In this document: one piece after another, positions 4,845 to 12,185 of the stretch | Layout of the letters: every line of letters starts with the position of its first letter | Position numbering within the stretch: the first letter of the stretch is position 1 | Origin: Treponema sp. | GTDB lineage: Bacteria > Spirochaetota > Spirochaetia > Treponematales > Treponemataceae | DNA: 12,811 nucleotides | Direction of reading: 5' to 3' | Assembly: GCA_016293915.1 (NCBI GenBank) | Contig: JAEDCY010000059.1 | Location: 1 to 12,811 of the forward strand | Program-made: the position numbers and the translations under genes | Notes under the pieces: model-generated | Databases searched by the model: none | The model's input: only the letters and a program-made list of their open reading frames with translations | Told to the model about the DNA's origin: nothing

Positions 4845-6758
4845 TTACCGAATTCTGCTGAAATCTACCTTCTGTTCAGGAATATCAACCTTGGACATTT
4901 TGAGAACGGCAGCATCATTAAGATTTACGTCACTGCAGTTATGCAAGGTAGCCTGCATATCAAGAGATGGAATCAAAAAGAGTGCATCGTTTCCACGGCG
5001 GTCAATACAGAAGGCTTCATATTCGCTATCGGGATTCTGTAAAAGATAAACAAGCTTCCAGTGAGTATCACTCTGGCGGCTGGCTTTTTTTGCAGCAATT
5101 GAAGCGGCATCTCCGGCGGCAACCCGCTCAAGCATATCATCTTTTGCAATAAGGTGGCGGCCGTCAATAAAGGCGCGAAGCTGTTCATGAGAAATCAAAT
5201 CACCATAACGACGCAGGGGCGAAGTTACCTGACTGTAAAAGGAAACGCCAAGACCCGCATGAGGAGCAGGCGTTATTCCAACAGAACGTTTTCTCATGCA
5301 CTTAATGCGGGCAAACTGACCAGCCCAGCCCTCCGGAAGACTATCTGGAAAATCAGGTGCTTCCTGGCTTATAAACATAAAAGGAATCTGATTTTTAAAA
5401 GCAAAGCGGGCAGCACCCTCCCCGGCAAGAATCATCAGTTCCGCAATCATTTCATTTGATTCAAGACGGTCCTCAGGTTCAATAGTAACTTTCTTAGTTC
5501 CTTTATCAACAGAAATATTTACTTCAGGCATCTGAATTGTGATAGCTCCGTTTTTTTCACGGCGCTGGCGGTTTTTACGAGCAATTTCAAAAAGCGGCTT
5601 TAATTCTGCGTCTTCTTTATGCTCTTCGGCATATTTATATGTGAGACGCTTTACCTTCACATTAGTTTTAAAAACCTGACACTCCTCAATCTGACTCTCA
5701 TCATCAAGTTTGATTCTGAAAGAAAGCGCATGACTGTCTTCTTTCAACCCCAGTGCATAATCTTCCAGGCAGCTTTCACAAAGCATGCGTGAAGTTCCCT
5801 CAGGAATATACAAAGTAGTTCCGCGGTCTCGCGCTGCAATATCAATTTTAGAACCTGGTTCAACTGAAGAAGCCGGGTCTGCAATGTGCACCCAAAGATA
5901 CTCGCCGTCAAAAGCAACAGCATCATCAGGGTCTGCAGAATGCTCGCTGTCTATCGCATAAGCTATGCCCGGAACATCATATCTATCTTCTTCCGGCATT
6001 GCGCCAAGCTGATCCTTAGCAGAATCAAAACTGAATCCAAAACGTGTCGGATAAGGATTCTTTGTAAAATCCCAGATTCCGGTATCAATCAAAAGACGAT
6101 GAGCAGCTTCGATTGTTTGCGGTACTCCTGCATCAGCAAGCACCCGGCACTTGTCTGTTTTACACAAAGCAAAGGCTTCCACCTCACCCATAAATTTTGC
6201 ATCATCCGGCAAATCAAGTTTTCGAGCCTTAAGACGGGTAATAAAGGCAGCCCTTATTTCTGCCTCATGCTCTTTTTCGTACTGTTTTTTATTGAGGGCT
6301 TCAATTTCTTCTGCACTTCTGAGAGTAAAGCAAACTTCCCCGTTTTTCAAAGCGTCCTGACAAAGCTGAAAATGAAGATTACTGCTAGCGGAAGAATACA
6401 AAGCCCAGACCTGGTCAGCCTTAAAAGAGCCTAAAGAATATTCAGCAAGATCGGAAAGAGAAACTGCCTCATTAGCTGTCGTTTCATCAGACATCAAAAG
6501 TTCATAAGCTTCGAGCAGCTTTGCATTTAAGCTCTCTGCCCCACCACAATCACAGGTAAGCACAGCCTCCAGCGATGAACAGGGACCTTCATGCAAAAGA
6601 ACAACATCCTTTTCACGAACCTTCTGCTCGCCGTAAACTGCCTTTTTACCACTGGGAGTTGCAGGCTGACTACAAAATTTGATTATATATTTATCGCCGT
6701 CGCGGTCATTCACCACCGCAGGCTGGTTCTTATACAAAACAACAGAAAGCTTATTCAT
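4845..6758 (-). CDS. RNase II/R-family (RNB domain) exoribonuclease
   Basis: A 637-residue protein. The central RNB domain contains IDSEHSADPDD. Its aspartates at residues 270, 276, 278 and 279 have the same spacing as the metal-binding catalytic set of E. coli RNase II (201, 207, 209, 210). The family signature near the C-terminus is intact (YSQVTSPLRRYGDLISHEQL). These enzymes degrade RNA processively from the 3' end using magnesium. The N-terminal 250 residues do not show clear cold-shock domains, and the protein ends soon after the signature without an obvious S1 domain, so it is a shortened, divergent RNB protein rather than classical RNase R. No Shine-Dalgarno precedes the ATG at 6758; an extended -10 lies 6 nt upstream. 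It is flanked by REP-like repeats on both sides. Confidence 0.88.
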   Translation of the reverse strand: MNKLSVVLYKNQPAVVNDRDGDKYIIKFCSQPATPSGKKAVYGEQKVREKDVVLLHEGPCSSLEAVLTCDCGGAESLNAKLLEAYELLMSDETTANEAVSLSDLAEYSLGSFKADQVWALYSSASSNLHFQLCQDALKNGEVCFTLRSAEEIEALNKKQYEKEHEAEIRAAFITRLKARKLDLPDDAKFMGEVEAFALCKTDKCRVLADAGVPQTIEAAHRLLIDTGIWDFTKNPYPTRFGFSFDSAKDQLGAMPEEDRYDVPGIAYAIDSEHSADPDDAVAFDGEYLWVHIADPASSVEPGSKIDIAARDRGTTLYIPEGTSRMLCESCLEDYALGLKEDSHALSFRIKLDDESQIEECQVFKTNVKVKRLTYKYAEEHKEDAELKPLFEIARKNRQRREKNGAITIQMPEVNISVDKGTKKVTIEPEDRLESNEMIAELMILAGEGAARFAFKNQIPFMFISQEAPDFPDSLPEGWAGQFARIKCMRKRSVGITPAPHAGLGVSFYSQVTSPLRRYGDLISHEQLRAFIDGRHLIAKDDMLERVAAGDAASIAAKKASRQSDTHWKLVYLLQNPDSEYEAFCIDRRGNDALFLIPSLDMQATLHNCSDVNLNDAAVLKMSKVDIPEQKVDFSRIR

Positions 6759-6764
6759 GAGGAT

Positions 6765-6773
6765 ATAGTATCA
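6765..6773 (-). promoter_or_regulatory. Extended -10 promoter of the RNase gene, apparently leaderless
   Basis: The minus strand reads TGA-TACTAT (6773-6765), an extended -10. Six bases (ATCCTC) separate it from the ATG at 6758, so transcription should start at the start codon. At 17 bp spacing the -35 would fall in the T tract of the preceding terminator and does not match the consensus. There is no Shine-Dalgarno sequence. Confidence 0.5.
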
Positions 6774-6780
6774 GAAAAAA

Positions 6781-6818
6781 AAGATAAAAAAAAGACCGCC
6801 CGAAAACGGACGGTCTTT
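6781..6818 (-). terminator. Intrinsic terminator of the sugar ABC ATPase gene
   Basis: On the minus strand a 12-bp stem (arms 6818-6807 and 6802-6791, with one G-U pair) closes an apparent TTTT tetraloop. A T-rich tract follows (6790-6781). It lies 43 bp after the stop of the ATPase gene and separates it from the RNase gene. Confidence 0.9.
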
Positions 6819-6819
6819 T

Positions 6820-6854
6820 CACTGGTGGTTTCGACAAGCTCAACCACCGCAGTG
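6820..6854. repeat. REP-like palindrome 5 (TTTCGA-first orientation, single copy)
   Basis: GGTGGTTTCGACAAGCTCAACCACC (given here by its halves: GGTGGTTTCGAC and AAGCTCAACCACC) lies at 6824-6848. It is flanked by the extra complementary arms CACTG (6820-6824) and CAGTG (6850-6854). It matches the core of repeat 1 in the opposite orientation. It sits between the ATPase stop codon and its terminator. Confidence 0.75.
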
Positions 6855-6861
6855 GCTTAAA

Positions 6862-7983
6862 CTACCACTTCTTTTCGATAGTGTCACAAATGTTCAACTC
6901 ACCTTCATCAAGAGAGAAGAACTTTGCTTTTTCCATGTTAGGAACAACGTTTACTGAGTCACCAAGACGGAATTCAGCATTTGCAGTTGTCTTAGCGATG
7001 ATAGACTGACCTTTGTTAGAAACAAGGTAGAGGTGTGTTTCGGCACCAAGTGGTTCCTTGTTAGTAATCTTCATCTGCATATCATCTTTTGCAGCTGGCT
7101 TGTCAACGTATGTGAGGTCTTCAGGACGAATACCGAAAGATACTTCCTTACCAACATAGTCTTTCAAGCTCTTAGCCTGCTCGTCTGTAGGGTTGATTTC
7201 GAAAGAACCTTCATCACAAACGATTTTTCCGTTCTTCTCAAGAACCTTTACAGTGAGGAAGTTCATTGGAGGTGTACCAATAAAGCCTGCAACGAACTTG
7301 TTGATTGGGTTGTTGTAGAGGTAAAGTGGAGCACCAATCTGCTGGATAACTCCGTCCTTCATTACAACAATCTTTGTACCAAGTGTCATAGCTTCGATCT
7401 GGTCGTGTGTTACGTAAATCATAGTAGCCTGAAGTCTGTTGTGAAGAGCAGCCAATTCAGAACGCATTGTTACACGAAGCTTAGCATCGAGGTTAGAAAG
7501 AGGTTCATCGAACAAGAATACCTTAGGGTTACGAACGATAGCACGACCTACAGCAACACGCTGTCTCTGTCCACCAGAGAGGGCCTTTGGCTTACGATCG
7601 AGATACTGAGTAAGGTCAAGCTGTTTTGCGGCATCGCGAACACGGCGGTCGATTTCAGCCTTGTCCATCTTACGAATCTTCAATCCGAATGCCATGTTAT
7701 CATAAACAGTCATATGTGGATAAAGAGCGTAGTTCTGGAATACCATGGCGATATCACGATCCTTTGGAGGAACGTCGTTCATTTCAACGCCATCAATGAA
7801 GAGCTTACCTTCAGTAATATCTTCCAAACCAGCGATCATACGGAGAGTTGTTGACTTACCGCATCCAGAAGGTCCTACGAATACGCAGAATTCCTTGTCT
7901 TCAATAGTGATATTAGCATTGTTTACAGCACGAACACCGCCATCATAAACCTTACCAATACCTTTAAGTTCTACCTTTGCCAT
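6862..7983 (-). CDS. ugpC: Sugar ABC transporter ATP-binding protein, UgpC/MsmK/MalK type
   Basis: A 373-residue ATPase that powers ABC import of carbohydrates. Visible motifs are Walker A GPSGCGKST (residues 37-45), Q-loop FQNYALYP (Q83), signature LSGGQRQR (135-142), Walker B VFLFDEP (155-161) and switch histidine TH at 193. The last roughly 130 residues form the regulatory TOBE/OB part (GIRPEDL is typical of MalK-like ATPases). No permease or binding protein is adjacent, which fits ATPases of the MsmK type that serve several sugar importers. The ATG at 7983 has AAGGAGGCC 7-8 nt upstream. It has its own strong promoter and terminator and is divergent from the alpha-galactosidase, which suggests a role in galactoside uptake. 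The exact substrate cannot be read from the ATPase. Confidence 0.93.
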   Translation of the reverse strand: MAKVELKGIGKVYDGGVRAVNNANITIEDKEFCVFVGPSGCGKSTTLRMIAGLEDITEGKLFIDGVEMNDVPPKDRDIAMVFQNYALYPHMTVYDNMAFGLKIRKMDKAEIDRRVRDAAKQLDLTQYLDRKPKALSGGQRQRVAVGRAIVRNPKVFLFDEPLSNLDAKLRVTMRSELAALHNRLQATMIYVTHDQIEAMTLGTKIVVMKDGVIQQIGAPLYLYNNPINKFVAGFIGTPPMNFLTVKVLEKNGKIVCDEGSFEINPTDEQAKSLKDYVGKEVSFGIRPEDLTYVDKPAAKDDMQMKITNKEPLGAETHLYLVSNKGQSIIAKTTANAEFRLGDSVNVVPNMEKAKFFSLDEGELNICDTIEKKW

Positions 7984-8020
7984 TTTATGTGGCCTCCTTA
8001 AGGGTTATATTATTAAAACC

Positions 8021-8048
8021 ATTGTATCACATCGGCGTTAGAAGTCAA
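8021..8048 (-). promoter_or_regulatory. Promoter of the sugar ABC ATPase gene
   Basis: On the minus strand the -35 is TTGACT (8048-8043), the spacer is 16 bp and the -10 is TACAAT (8026-8021), preceded by TGA as in an extended -10. The start should be near 8014, leaving a leader of about 30 nt with a strong AAGGAGG. Confidence 0.8.
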
Positions 8049-8094
8049 CAGAGATTTTTCGTAAAGGTGTGTTTTTTTTAGTAATCTTCCCTTA

Positions 8095-8123
8095 TTGCTT
8101 TTACCTAATCTTACTTATACAAT
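8095..8123 (+). promoter_or_regulatory. Promoter of the alpha-galactosidase gene
   Basis: The -35 is TTGCTT (8095-8100), the spacer is 17 bp and the -10 is TACAAT (8118-8123). The start should be near 8130, with AAAGAGG (8142-8148) upstream of the ATG at 8154. The two divergent -35 elements are about 46 bp apart. I see no clear LacI-type or catabolite operator palindrome between them. Confidence 0.6.
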
Positions 8124-8153
8124 TTGCATATCAAAAATAACAAAGAGGCTTTT

Positions 8154-10361
8154 ATGATTTCTTTTGATTCAAAAACAAATTCATTTCGACTGGAAACCCC
8201 AAATTCTACTTATTGTATATTTATAAATGAACGGGGCTATATCGGCCATTCATATTATGGAAGTAAAATTGGAAAAGATGATCTTTCTTATCTTACACGA
8301 AATAAGGAATACGGCTTTTCTGATAGTAAGATTTTCCGAGAAAAAGGTTCTTTTATGGACTTCTTTCCACAGGAACTGCCGACAGATGGACTTGGAGATT
8401 TCCGCGAAGCTGCTCTGGCTGTCTGTGATTCAGAAGGACACAATGGAATTGAACTGAAATATAAAAATCATAAGATTTCTGGCGGAACAAAGCCTCTTAC
8501 AGGCTTACCTGCTGTTTTTGGAAATGAAAAAGACTCTTCTGTTCTTGAACTTACTGCAACTGATGATGTTTTAAATGCAGAAGTAACTATTATATATACT
8601 GTTTTTGAAAAACTGGATGCAATCATACGTTCTGTAAGAATCAAAAATAACGGTACAAAGCCCCTCTACATCAGAAAAGCCCTTTCTTTTGCCATCGATA
8701 TGGATGATGACAATTTTGACATGATTTCGCTGCATGGATCCTGGGCACGGGAACGCCACATAGACCGCCACCCTATTCACATGGGAAAACAGGGAGTATG
8801 CTCGAACCGCGGAGAAACAAGTCATCAGGAGCACCCCTTTATTGCCCTTCTCGATCACAATGCCTCTTATGACACAGGCCGTGTTTACGGCATGAACTTT
8901 ATATACAGCGGAAACTTTATTGCAGATGTTCAGAAAAATCAATTTAACAACCTCCGCATAGTTATGGGAATCAATCCGGAGAACTTTTGCTGGAAACTGA
9001 ATCCTAAAGAAAGTTTTGACACACCTCAGGCTGTGCTCGTTTATTCTGATTCTGGTTTAAATGGAATGAGTCACACCTTCCATGATTTGTACCGGGAGCA
9101 TTTAATCCGCTCGCCTTATAAAAAAACTCCACGACCAGTTCTCATTAACAACTGGGAAGCTACCTATTTTAATTTTGATACAGATAAACTGATTGATATT
9201 GCACGCGAAGCTTCGAAAGACGGAATAGAAATGCTTGTAATGGACGACGGCTGGTTTGGCCACCGATCTTTTGATGACAGTTCGCTCGGTGACTGGACTG
9301 TGAATGAAAATAAAATTAAGGGCGGACTCAAGCATTTGGTTGATGAAGTAAACAAGCTTGGAATGAAATTCGGAATCTGGTTTGAGCCTGAAATGATTTC
9401 ACCTGATTCTGATTTGTATCGAGCACATCCCGACTGGGCAATTCAGATTCCAGGACGTGAACCAGGACTCAGCCGACAGCAGCTTGTACTTGATATCACC
9501 CGTAAAGAAGTAGAAGACTACACATACGAAAGCGTTGCAAAAATCCTCCGCAGCGCAAATATTGAATATGTAAAGTGGGATATGAACCGCCAGCTAACTG
9601 ATATAGGCTCGGCCACTCTACCGGCAGACCAGCTGGGAGAGTTCTACCACCGCTACGTGCTTGCCCTTTACCGCCTGCAGGAACGCTTAATCACCGAGTT
9701 CCCGAATCTGCTGCTAGAAAACTGTTCCGGCGGAGGAGCGCGCTTTGACCCTGGTATGCTCTTTTACAGCCCGCAAATCTGGTGCTCTGACGATACTGAT
9801 GCAATCGAACGACTTTCCATCCAGGAAGGAACATCCCTTGTTTACCCTCTTTCTACAATGGGAGCACATATTTCTGTCTGCCCTAACCACGCCTGTGGCC
9901 GCGTAACTCCATTCAAAACCCGAGGCTACGTTGCCCTCAGCGGAACCTTTGGCTACGAGCTTGATATTACAAAACTGCCGCCGGAAGAACGTGCAATGAT
10001 TCCAGGGCAGATTACTCTTTATAAAAAGTTTGGAGACCTTGTAAGAAACGGCGACTACAACCGCATTGCCAGCTACAGAGAAAACAACGAATATGACTGC
10101 TGGGCAAGCATTGCAAAAGATAAATCAAAGGCACTTGTTACTTTTGTGCAGGTTTTGAACCACCCGAATTATAAGACACGATTTATAAAAATCGCAGGCC
10201 TCAAACCAGAAGCAAAATACAAGGTTACCTGGCCGGATGAAGACCAGTCAAAATTCCAGTCTATGGAAGTGACAGGCCTCACAATTGCAAAAGCGGGAAT
10301 CCCGGTTCGCCGTGACTGGGGAGATTTCCAGGGACAGTTGATTTATATAGAAGAAATCTAA
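8154..10361 (+). CDS. Alpha-galactosidase, glycoside hydrolase family 36
   Basis: A 735-residue enzyme expected to release terminal alpha-1,6-galactose from melibiose, raffinose and related oligosaccharides. It has the full GH36 order: an N-terminal beta-sandwich domain (about 1-320), a TIM barrel starting near NNWEATYF, and a C-terminal beta domain. In the barrel the substrate-binding MDDGWFG, the nucleophile in KWDMNR (Asp476) and the acid/base in WCSDDTDAIER (Asp546) are intact. Their 70-residue spacing matches known bacterial GH36 enzymes. No signal peptide is seen, so it is cytoplasmic and acts on imported sugar, consistent with the divergent transport ATPase gene. The ATG at 8154 is preferred over a TTG 30 nt earlier because AAAGAGG precedes it by 5 nt and the promoter lies in between. 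Isolated, with no downstream sugar genes. Confidence 0.95.
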   Translation: MISFDSKTNSFRLETPNSTYCIFINERGYIGHSYYGSKIGKDDLSYLTRNKEYGFSDSKIFREKGSFMDFFPQELPTDGLGDFREAALAVCDSEGHNGIELKYKNHKISGGTKPLTGLPAVFGNEKDSSVLELTATDDVLNAEVTIIYTVFEKLDAIIRSVRIKNNGTKPLYIRKALSFAIDMDDDNFDMISLHGSWARERHIDRHPIHMGKQGVCSNRGETSHQEHPFIALLDHNASYDTGRVYGMNFIYSGNFIADVQKNQFNNLRIVMGINPENFCWKLNPKESFDTPQAVLVYSDSGLNGMSHTFHDLYREHLIRSPYKKTPRPVLINNWEATYFNFDTDKLIDIAREASKDGIEMLVMDDGWFGHRSFDDSSLGDWTVNENKIKGGLKHLVDEVNKLGMKFGIWFEPEMISPDSDLYRAHPDWAIQIPGREPGLSRQQLVLDITRKEVEDYTYESVAKILRSANIEYVKWDMNRQLTDIGSATLPADQLGEFYHRYVLALYRLQERLITEFPNLLLENCSGGGARFDPGMLFYSPQIWCSDDTDAIERLSIQEGTSLVYPLSTMGAHISVCPNHACGRVTPFKTRGYVALSGTFGYELDITKLPPEERAMIPGQITLYKKFGDLVRNGDYNRIASYRENNEYDCWASIAKDKSKALVTFVQVLNHPNYKTRFIKIAGLKPEAKYKVTWPDEDQSKFQSMEVTGLTIAKAGIPVRRDWGDFQGQLIYIEEI

Positions 10362-10366
10362 TATAG

Positions 10367-10455
10367 ATTGTCACACGGATTCGAAACGCCTAACGGCGTT
10401 TCTGTTTGATTTTATAATTGATTTTGCGTTAGCAAAATCGAATCCGTGTGACAAT
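10367..10455. repeat. Three-way-junction palindromic element between convergent genes
   Basis: A perfect 16-bp outer stem joins 10367-10382 (ATTGTCACACGGATTC) to 10440-10455. Two perfect 8-bp hairpins lie inside: GAAACGCC-TAAC-GGCGTTTC (10383-10402) and GATTTTGC-GTTA-GCAAAATC (10420-10439), linked by 17 A/T-rich bases. Both hairpins abut the outer stem with no unpaired base. The loops are complementary over six bases (CTAACG at 10390-10395 and CGTTAG at 10427-10432). It fills the gap between the alpha-galactosidase stop and the recX stop. No T tract follows on either strand, so it is not a standard terminator. No target duplication is evident. A MITE/REP-like element is likely. Confidence 0.75.
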
Positions 10456-10457
10456 AC

Positions 10458-11054
10458 TTATGAGATTATCGACTTTATTTGTTTCATAGAAAAACCGCTA
10501 CGTAGAAGGGCTGTGATGAGTTTTTCATCTGCTTTACTTTTCGACAATTTTTCATAAGCCTTGCGGCAAAGCTCATCCTCATCATTTTCAGTAAAAAACT
10601 CATCAAGGGCTTTGCCCGCAACATCCCGCGCAATCCCCCGCGCCGCCAGCTCCGCCGCGAGTCTGCTTCTTCCTTCAAAATGATTGATTTTGCGGGTATT
10701 AAGCCAGGCAGTTGCATAGCGAAGGTCACTCAAATATCCCCGCCCCTCAAGATAAGTCAGCGCCGCTTCCACATATTTTTTATCATATTTTTTTTCAATT
10801 AATTTTCGTGTAAGCCCAAAGCGACTCTGTTCCGCCCGAGCCAGATATCCCACAGCCTTAAGTTCTACAGCACAAGTAAGCCCTGCATCCAGCAAAGAAT
10901 CAGTTTCCTCATCATCAAACTCAAGACCAACATTAATCCGCTCAAAAAGCCCTTCCGGCAGATATTCCTTACGTACAAAAAAAGCAGAGCCTTCCTCTGG
11001 CGTTAATTTAAACATCCCACTATAAGACGATTCTACAAGAGTTTTTACAGTCAT
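10458..11054 (-). CDS. recX: Regulatory protein RecX
   Basis: A 198-residue protein with the three-fold helical repeats of RecX. The first is about residues 62-95 (AVGYLARAEQSRFGLTRKLIEKKY). The second, about 97-145, has the characteristic YLEGRGYLSDLRYATAWLNTR and RSRLAAELAARGI. The third is at the C-terminus (ITALLRSGFSMKQIKSII). RecX binds RecA filaments and inhibits strand exchange and the SOS response. recA is not in the window. It is longer than E. coli RecX because of an N-terminal extension of about 60 residues. The ATG at 11054 has no Shine-Dalgarno but lies 6 nt after a -10 hexamer. It is convergent with the alpha-galactosidase gene. Confidence 0.88.
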   Translation of the reverse strand: MTVKTLVESSYSGMFKLTPEEGSAFFVRKEYLPEGLFERINVGLEFDDEETDSLLDAGLTCAVELKAVGYLARAEQSRFGLTRKLIEKKYDKKYVEAALTYLEGRGYLSDLRYATAWLNTRKINHFEGRSRLAAELAARGIARDVAGKALDEFFTENDEDELCRKAYEKLSKSKADEKLITALLRSGFSMKQIKSIIS

Positions 11055-11060
11055 ACGATT

Positions 11061-11089
11061 ATTGTGTGTGTTTTTTTATAAGAGGTCAA
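11061..11089 (-). promoter_or_regulatory. Promoter of recX, apparently leaderless
   Basis: On the minus strand the -35 is TTGACC (11089-11084), the spacer is 17 bp and the -10 is CACAAT (11066-11061), matching four of six bases including the key A2 and T6. Six bases (AATCGT) then lead to the ATG. Transcription should start at the start codon, in line with the absence of a Shine-Dalgarno sequence. No LexA-type box was recognised. Confidence 0.5.
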
Positions 11090-11108
11090 TAGATTTAAGG
11101 TTGGATAC

Positions 11109-11280
11109 GGAGTGGAAAATACTCCATGACAACAAGCCTAAAATCGAAAATCCGTTAAAAAACGGGCTGCGACAGCGGGCCGTTTTAGATTATCGAAAGA
11201 ATGGCTCAGCGGCGAGACTAGCGAGCCGCCCCCGTTGGCAGGTGTGTTTTTTTCACGGGAGAGGACGAACATAAGATCTC
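11109..11280 (-). other. Structured non-coding stretch between recX and rpsI, possible small RNA
   Basis: No gene is supported in 11090-11297. The stretch has three hairpins: GGAGT/ACTCC (11109-11125), AAAACGG-GCTG-CGA-CAGC-GGG-CCGTTTT (11159-11186) and GCGGC/GCCGC (11209-11229). Read on the minus strand, the second is a terminator-like stem followed by six T (11162-11157). A transcript starting near 11275 and ending there would be about 120 nt. On the plus strand CCGTT (11152-11156) can instead pair with AACGG (11161-11165), giving mutually exclusive hairpins as in an attenuator. No known RNA family was recognised (not SRP, tmRNA, 6S or RNase P). Confidence 0.3.
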
Positions 11281-11289
11281 TTTGTTTAA

Positions 11290-11321
11290 AATAAAAAAAA
11301 CACGGCCAAACGACCGTGTTT
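11290..11321 (-). terminator. Intrinsic terminator of the rplM-rpsI operon
   Basis: On the minus strand a 10-bp stem (AAACACGGTC with GGCCGTGTTT, one G-U pair, 11321-11298) closes a GTTT loop. A run of T follows (11297-11290). It lies 27 bp after the rpsI stop codon. Confidence 0.92.
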
Positions 11322-11348
11322 TGTAAAAACTCTTGTAAAGTTCGTCGA

Positions 11349-11741
11349 CTAACGCTTTGAGAACTGGAAGCGGCGGCGAGCACCCTTCTGTCCGTACTTC
11401 TTACGCTCAACCATACGAGAATCGCGTGTGAGGTATCCGTTAGCCTTGAGAGATGTACGAGCATCTGGATCAATCTGAACGAGAGCGCGTGAAATGCCAT
11501 GCAAGCAAGCAGCTGCCTGACCGTTCATACCGCCACCCTGAACGTTGATAAGAACGTCATACTTTGAACCCATAGAAGTTACGAGAAGAGGCTGCTGAAC
11601 AACCTGAATCTGCTCTGCAGTTGCAAAGTATTCTTTTACATCTTTACCATTAACAACGATTTTTCCTGAGCCATCGCGAACAAATACTCGGGCTACAGCT
11701 GTTTTTCTTCTTCCTGTACCAATAGCAATATTCTTTACCAT
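11349..11741 (-). CDS. rpsI: 30S ribosomal protein S9
   Basis: A 130-residue protein of standard S9 length. The N-terminal GTGRRKTAVARVF, the central GGGMNGQAAACLHGISRAL and the C-terminal basic tail GARRRFQFSKR, which reaches into the P site of the small subunit, are all intact. The ATG at 11741 follows a GGGGGA ribosome-binding stretch (about 11752-11747) and lies 15 bp after the rplM stop, so the two are cotranscribed in the universal L13-S9 order. An intrinsic terminator follows. Nothing unusual is seen. Confidence 0.98.
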   Translation of the reverse strand: MVKNIAIGTGRRKTAVARVFVRDGSGKIVVNGKDVKEYFATAEQIQVVQQPLLVTSMGSKYDVLINVQGGGMNGQAAACLHGISRALVQIDPDARTSLKANGYLTRDSRMVERKKYGQKGARRRFQFSKR

Positions 11742-11756
11742 TTTCTATCCCCCGTA

Positions 11757-12185
11757 TTACAGCTCAACTGGCTGTGGATTCTGTGCAGCATGTGGATGCT
11801 CAGCACCAGCATAAATCTTAACATTGTCCATCATCTTGCGGCCAAGTCTTCCATGTGGAAGCATACCAGCAACAGCAATTGACATAGGATCTGTAGGATG
11901 TTTTTCCAAAAGCTTTTCATATGTGTGAGCACGGAGACCACCAACAAAACCTGTGTGGTGATAATAAATCTTCTTCTGCTCTTTTCCACCAGTTACAACT
12001 GCTTTTTCTGCATTGATGATTACAACATAATCACCCATAAGCTGATTCTTTGTGTAAGTTGCTTTGTTCTTTCCGCGTGCAATATAAGCAGCCTTTGCAG
12101 CAACACGTCCAAGAGGTTTACCAGCAGCGTCGATAACATACCATTTGCGTGGCTGGTCGTATTCTTTTACAAAAATAGTTTCCAT
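11757..12185 (-). CDS. rplM: 50S ribosomal protein L13
   Basis: A 142-residue protein matching L13 along its full length. It includes KWYVIDAAGKPLGRVA near the N-terminus, GDYVVIINAEKAVVTG, YYHHTGFVGGL, and the signature AVAGMLPHGRLGRKMMDNVKIY. L13 is an early-assembly protein of the large subunit. It is the first gene of the L13-S9 operon. Its ATG at 12185 has only a modest AAGG (about 12195-12192) upstream, which fits translational control by the structured leader of about 110 nt before it. Confidence 0.98.
   Translation of the reverse strand: METIFVKEYDQPRKWYVIDAAGKPLGRVAAKAAYIARGKNKATYTKNQLMGDYVVIINAEKAVVTGGKEQKKIYYHHTGFVGGLRAHTYEKLLEKHPTDPMSIAVAGMLPHGRLGRKMMDNVKIYAGAEHPHAAQNPQPVEL

Noticed and set aside
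5886..6434. 182-codon plus-strand open frame inside the RNase gene
   Set aside because: It is the shadow of the RNB gene; its peptide is low in recognisable features and rich in rare combinations, with no promoter.
7033..7854. 273-codon open frame on the plus strand inside the sugar ATPase gene
   Set aside because: It is antisense to a fully conserved ABC ATPase whose motifs are intact, has no recognisable domain and has no ribosome site.
8049..8094. Possible LacI-type or catabolite operator between the galactosidase and ATPase promoters
   Set aside because: No palindrome of convincing length is present between the two -35 elements.
10376..10390. GGATTCGAAAC resembling a tRNA T-arm
   Set aside because: The bases belong to the three-way-junction element; there is no acceptor stem, anticodon arm or D arm around them.
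11062..11274. Small plus-strand open frame (70 codons) between recX and rpsI
   Set aside because: It has no ribosome site, its peptide is arbitrary and it runs through the hairpins; a non-coding reading fits better.
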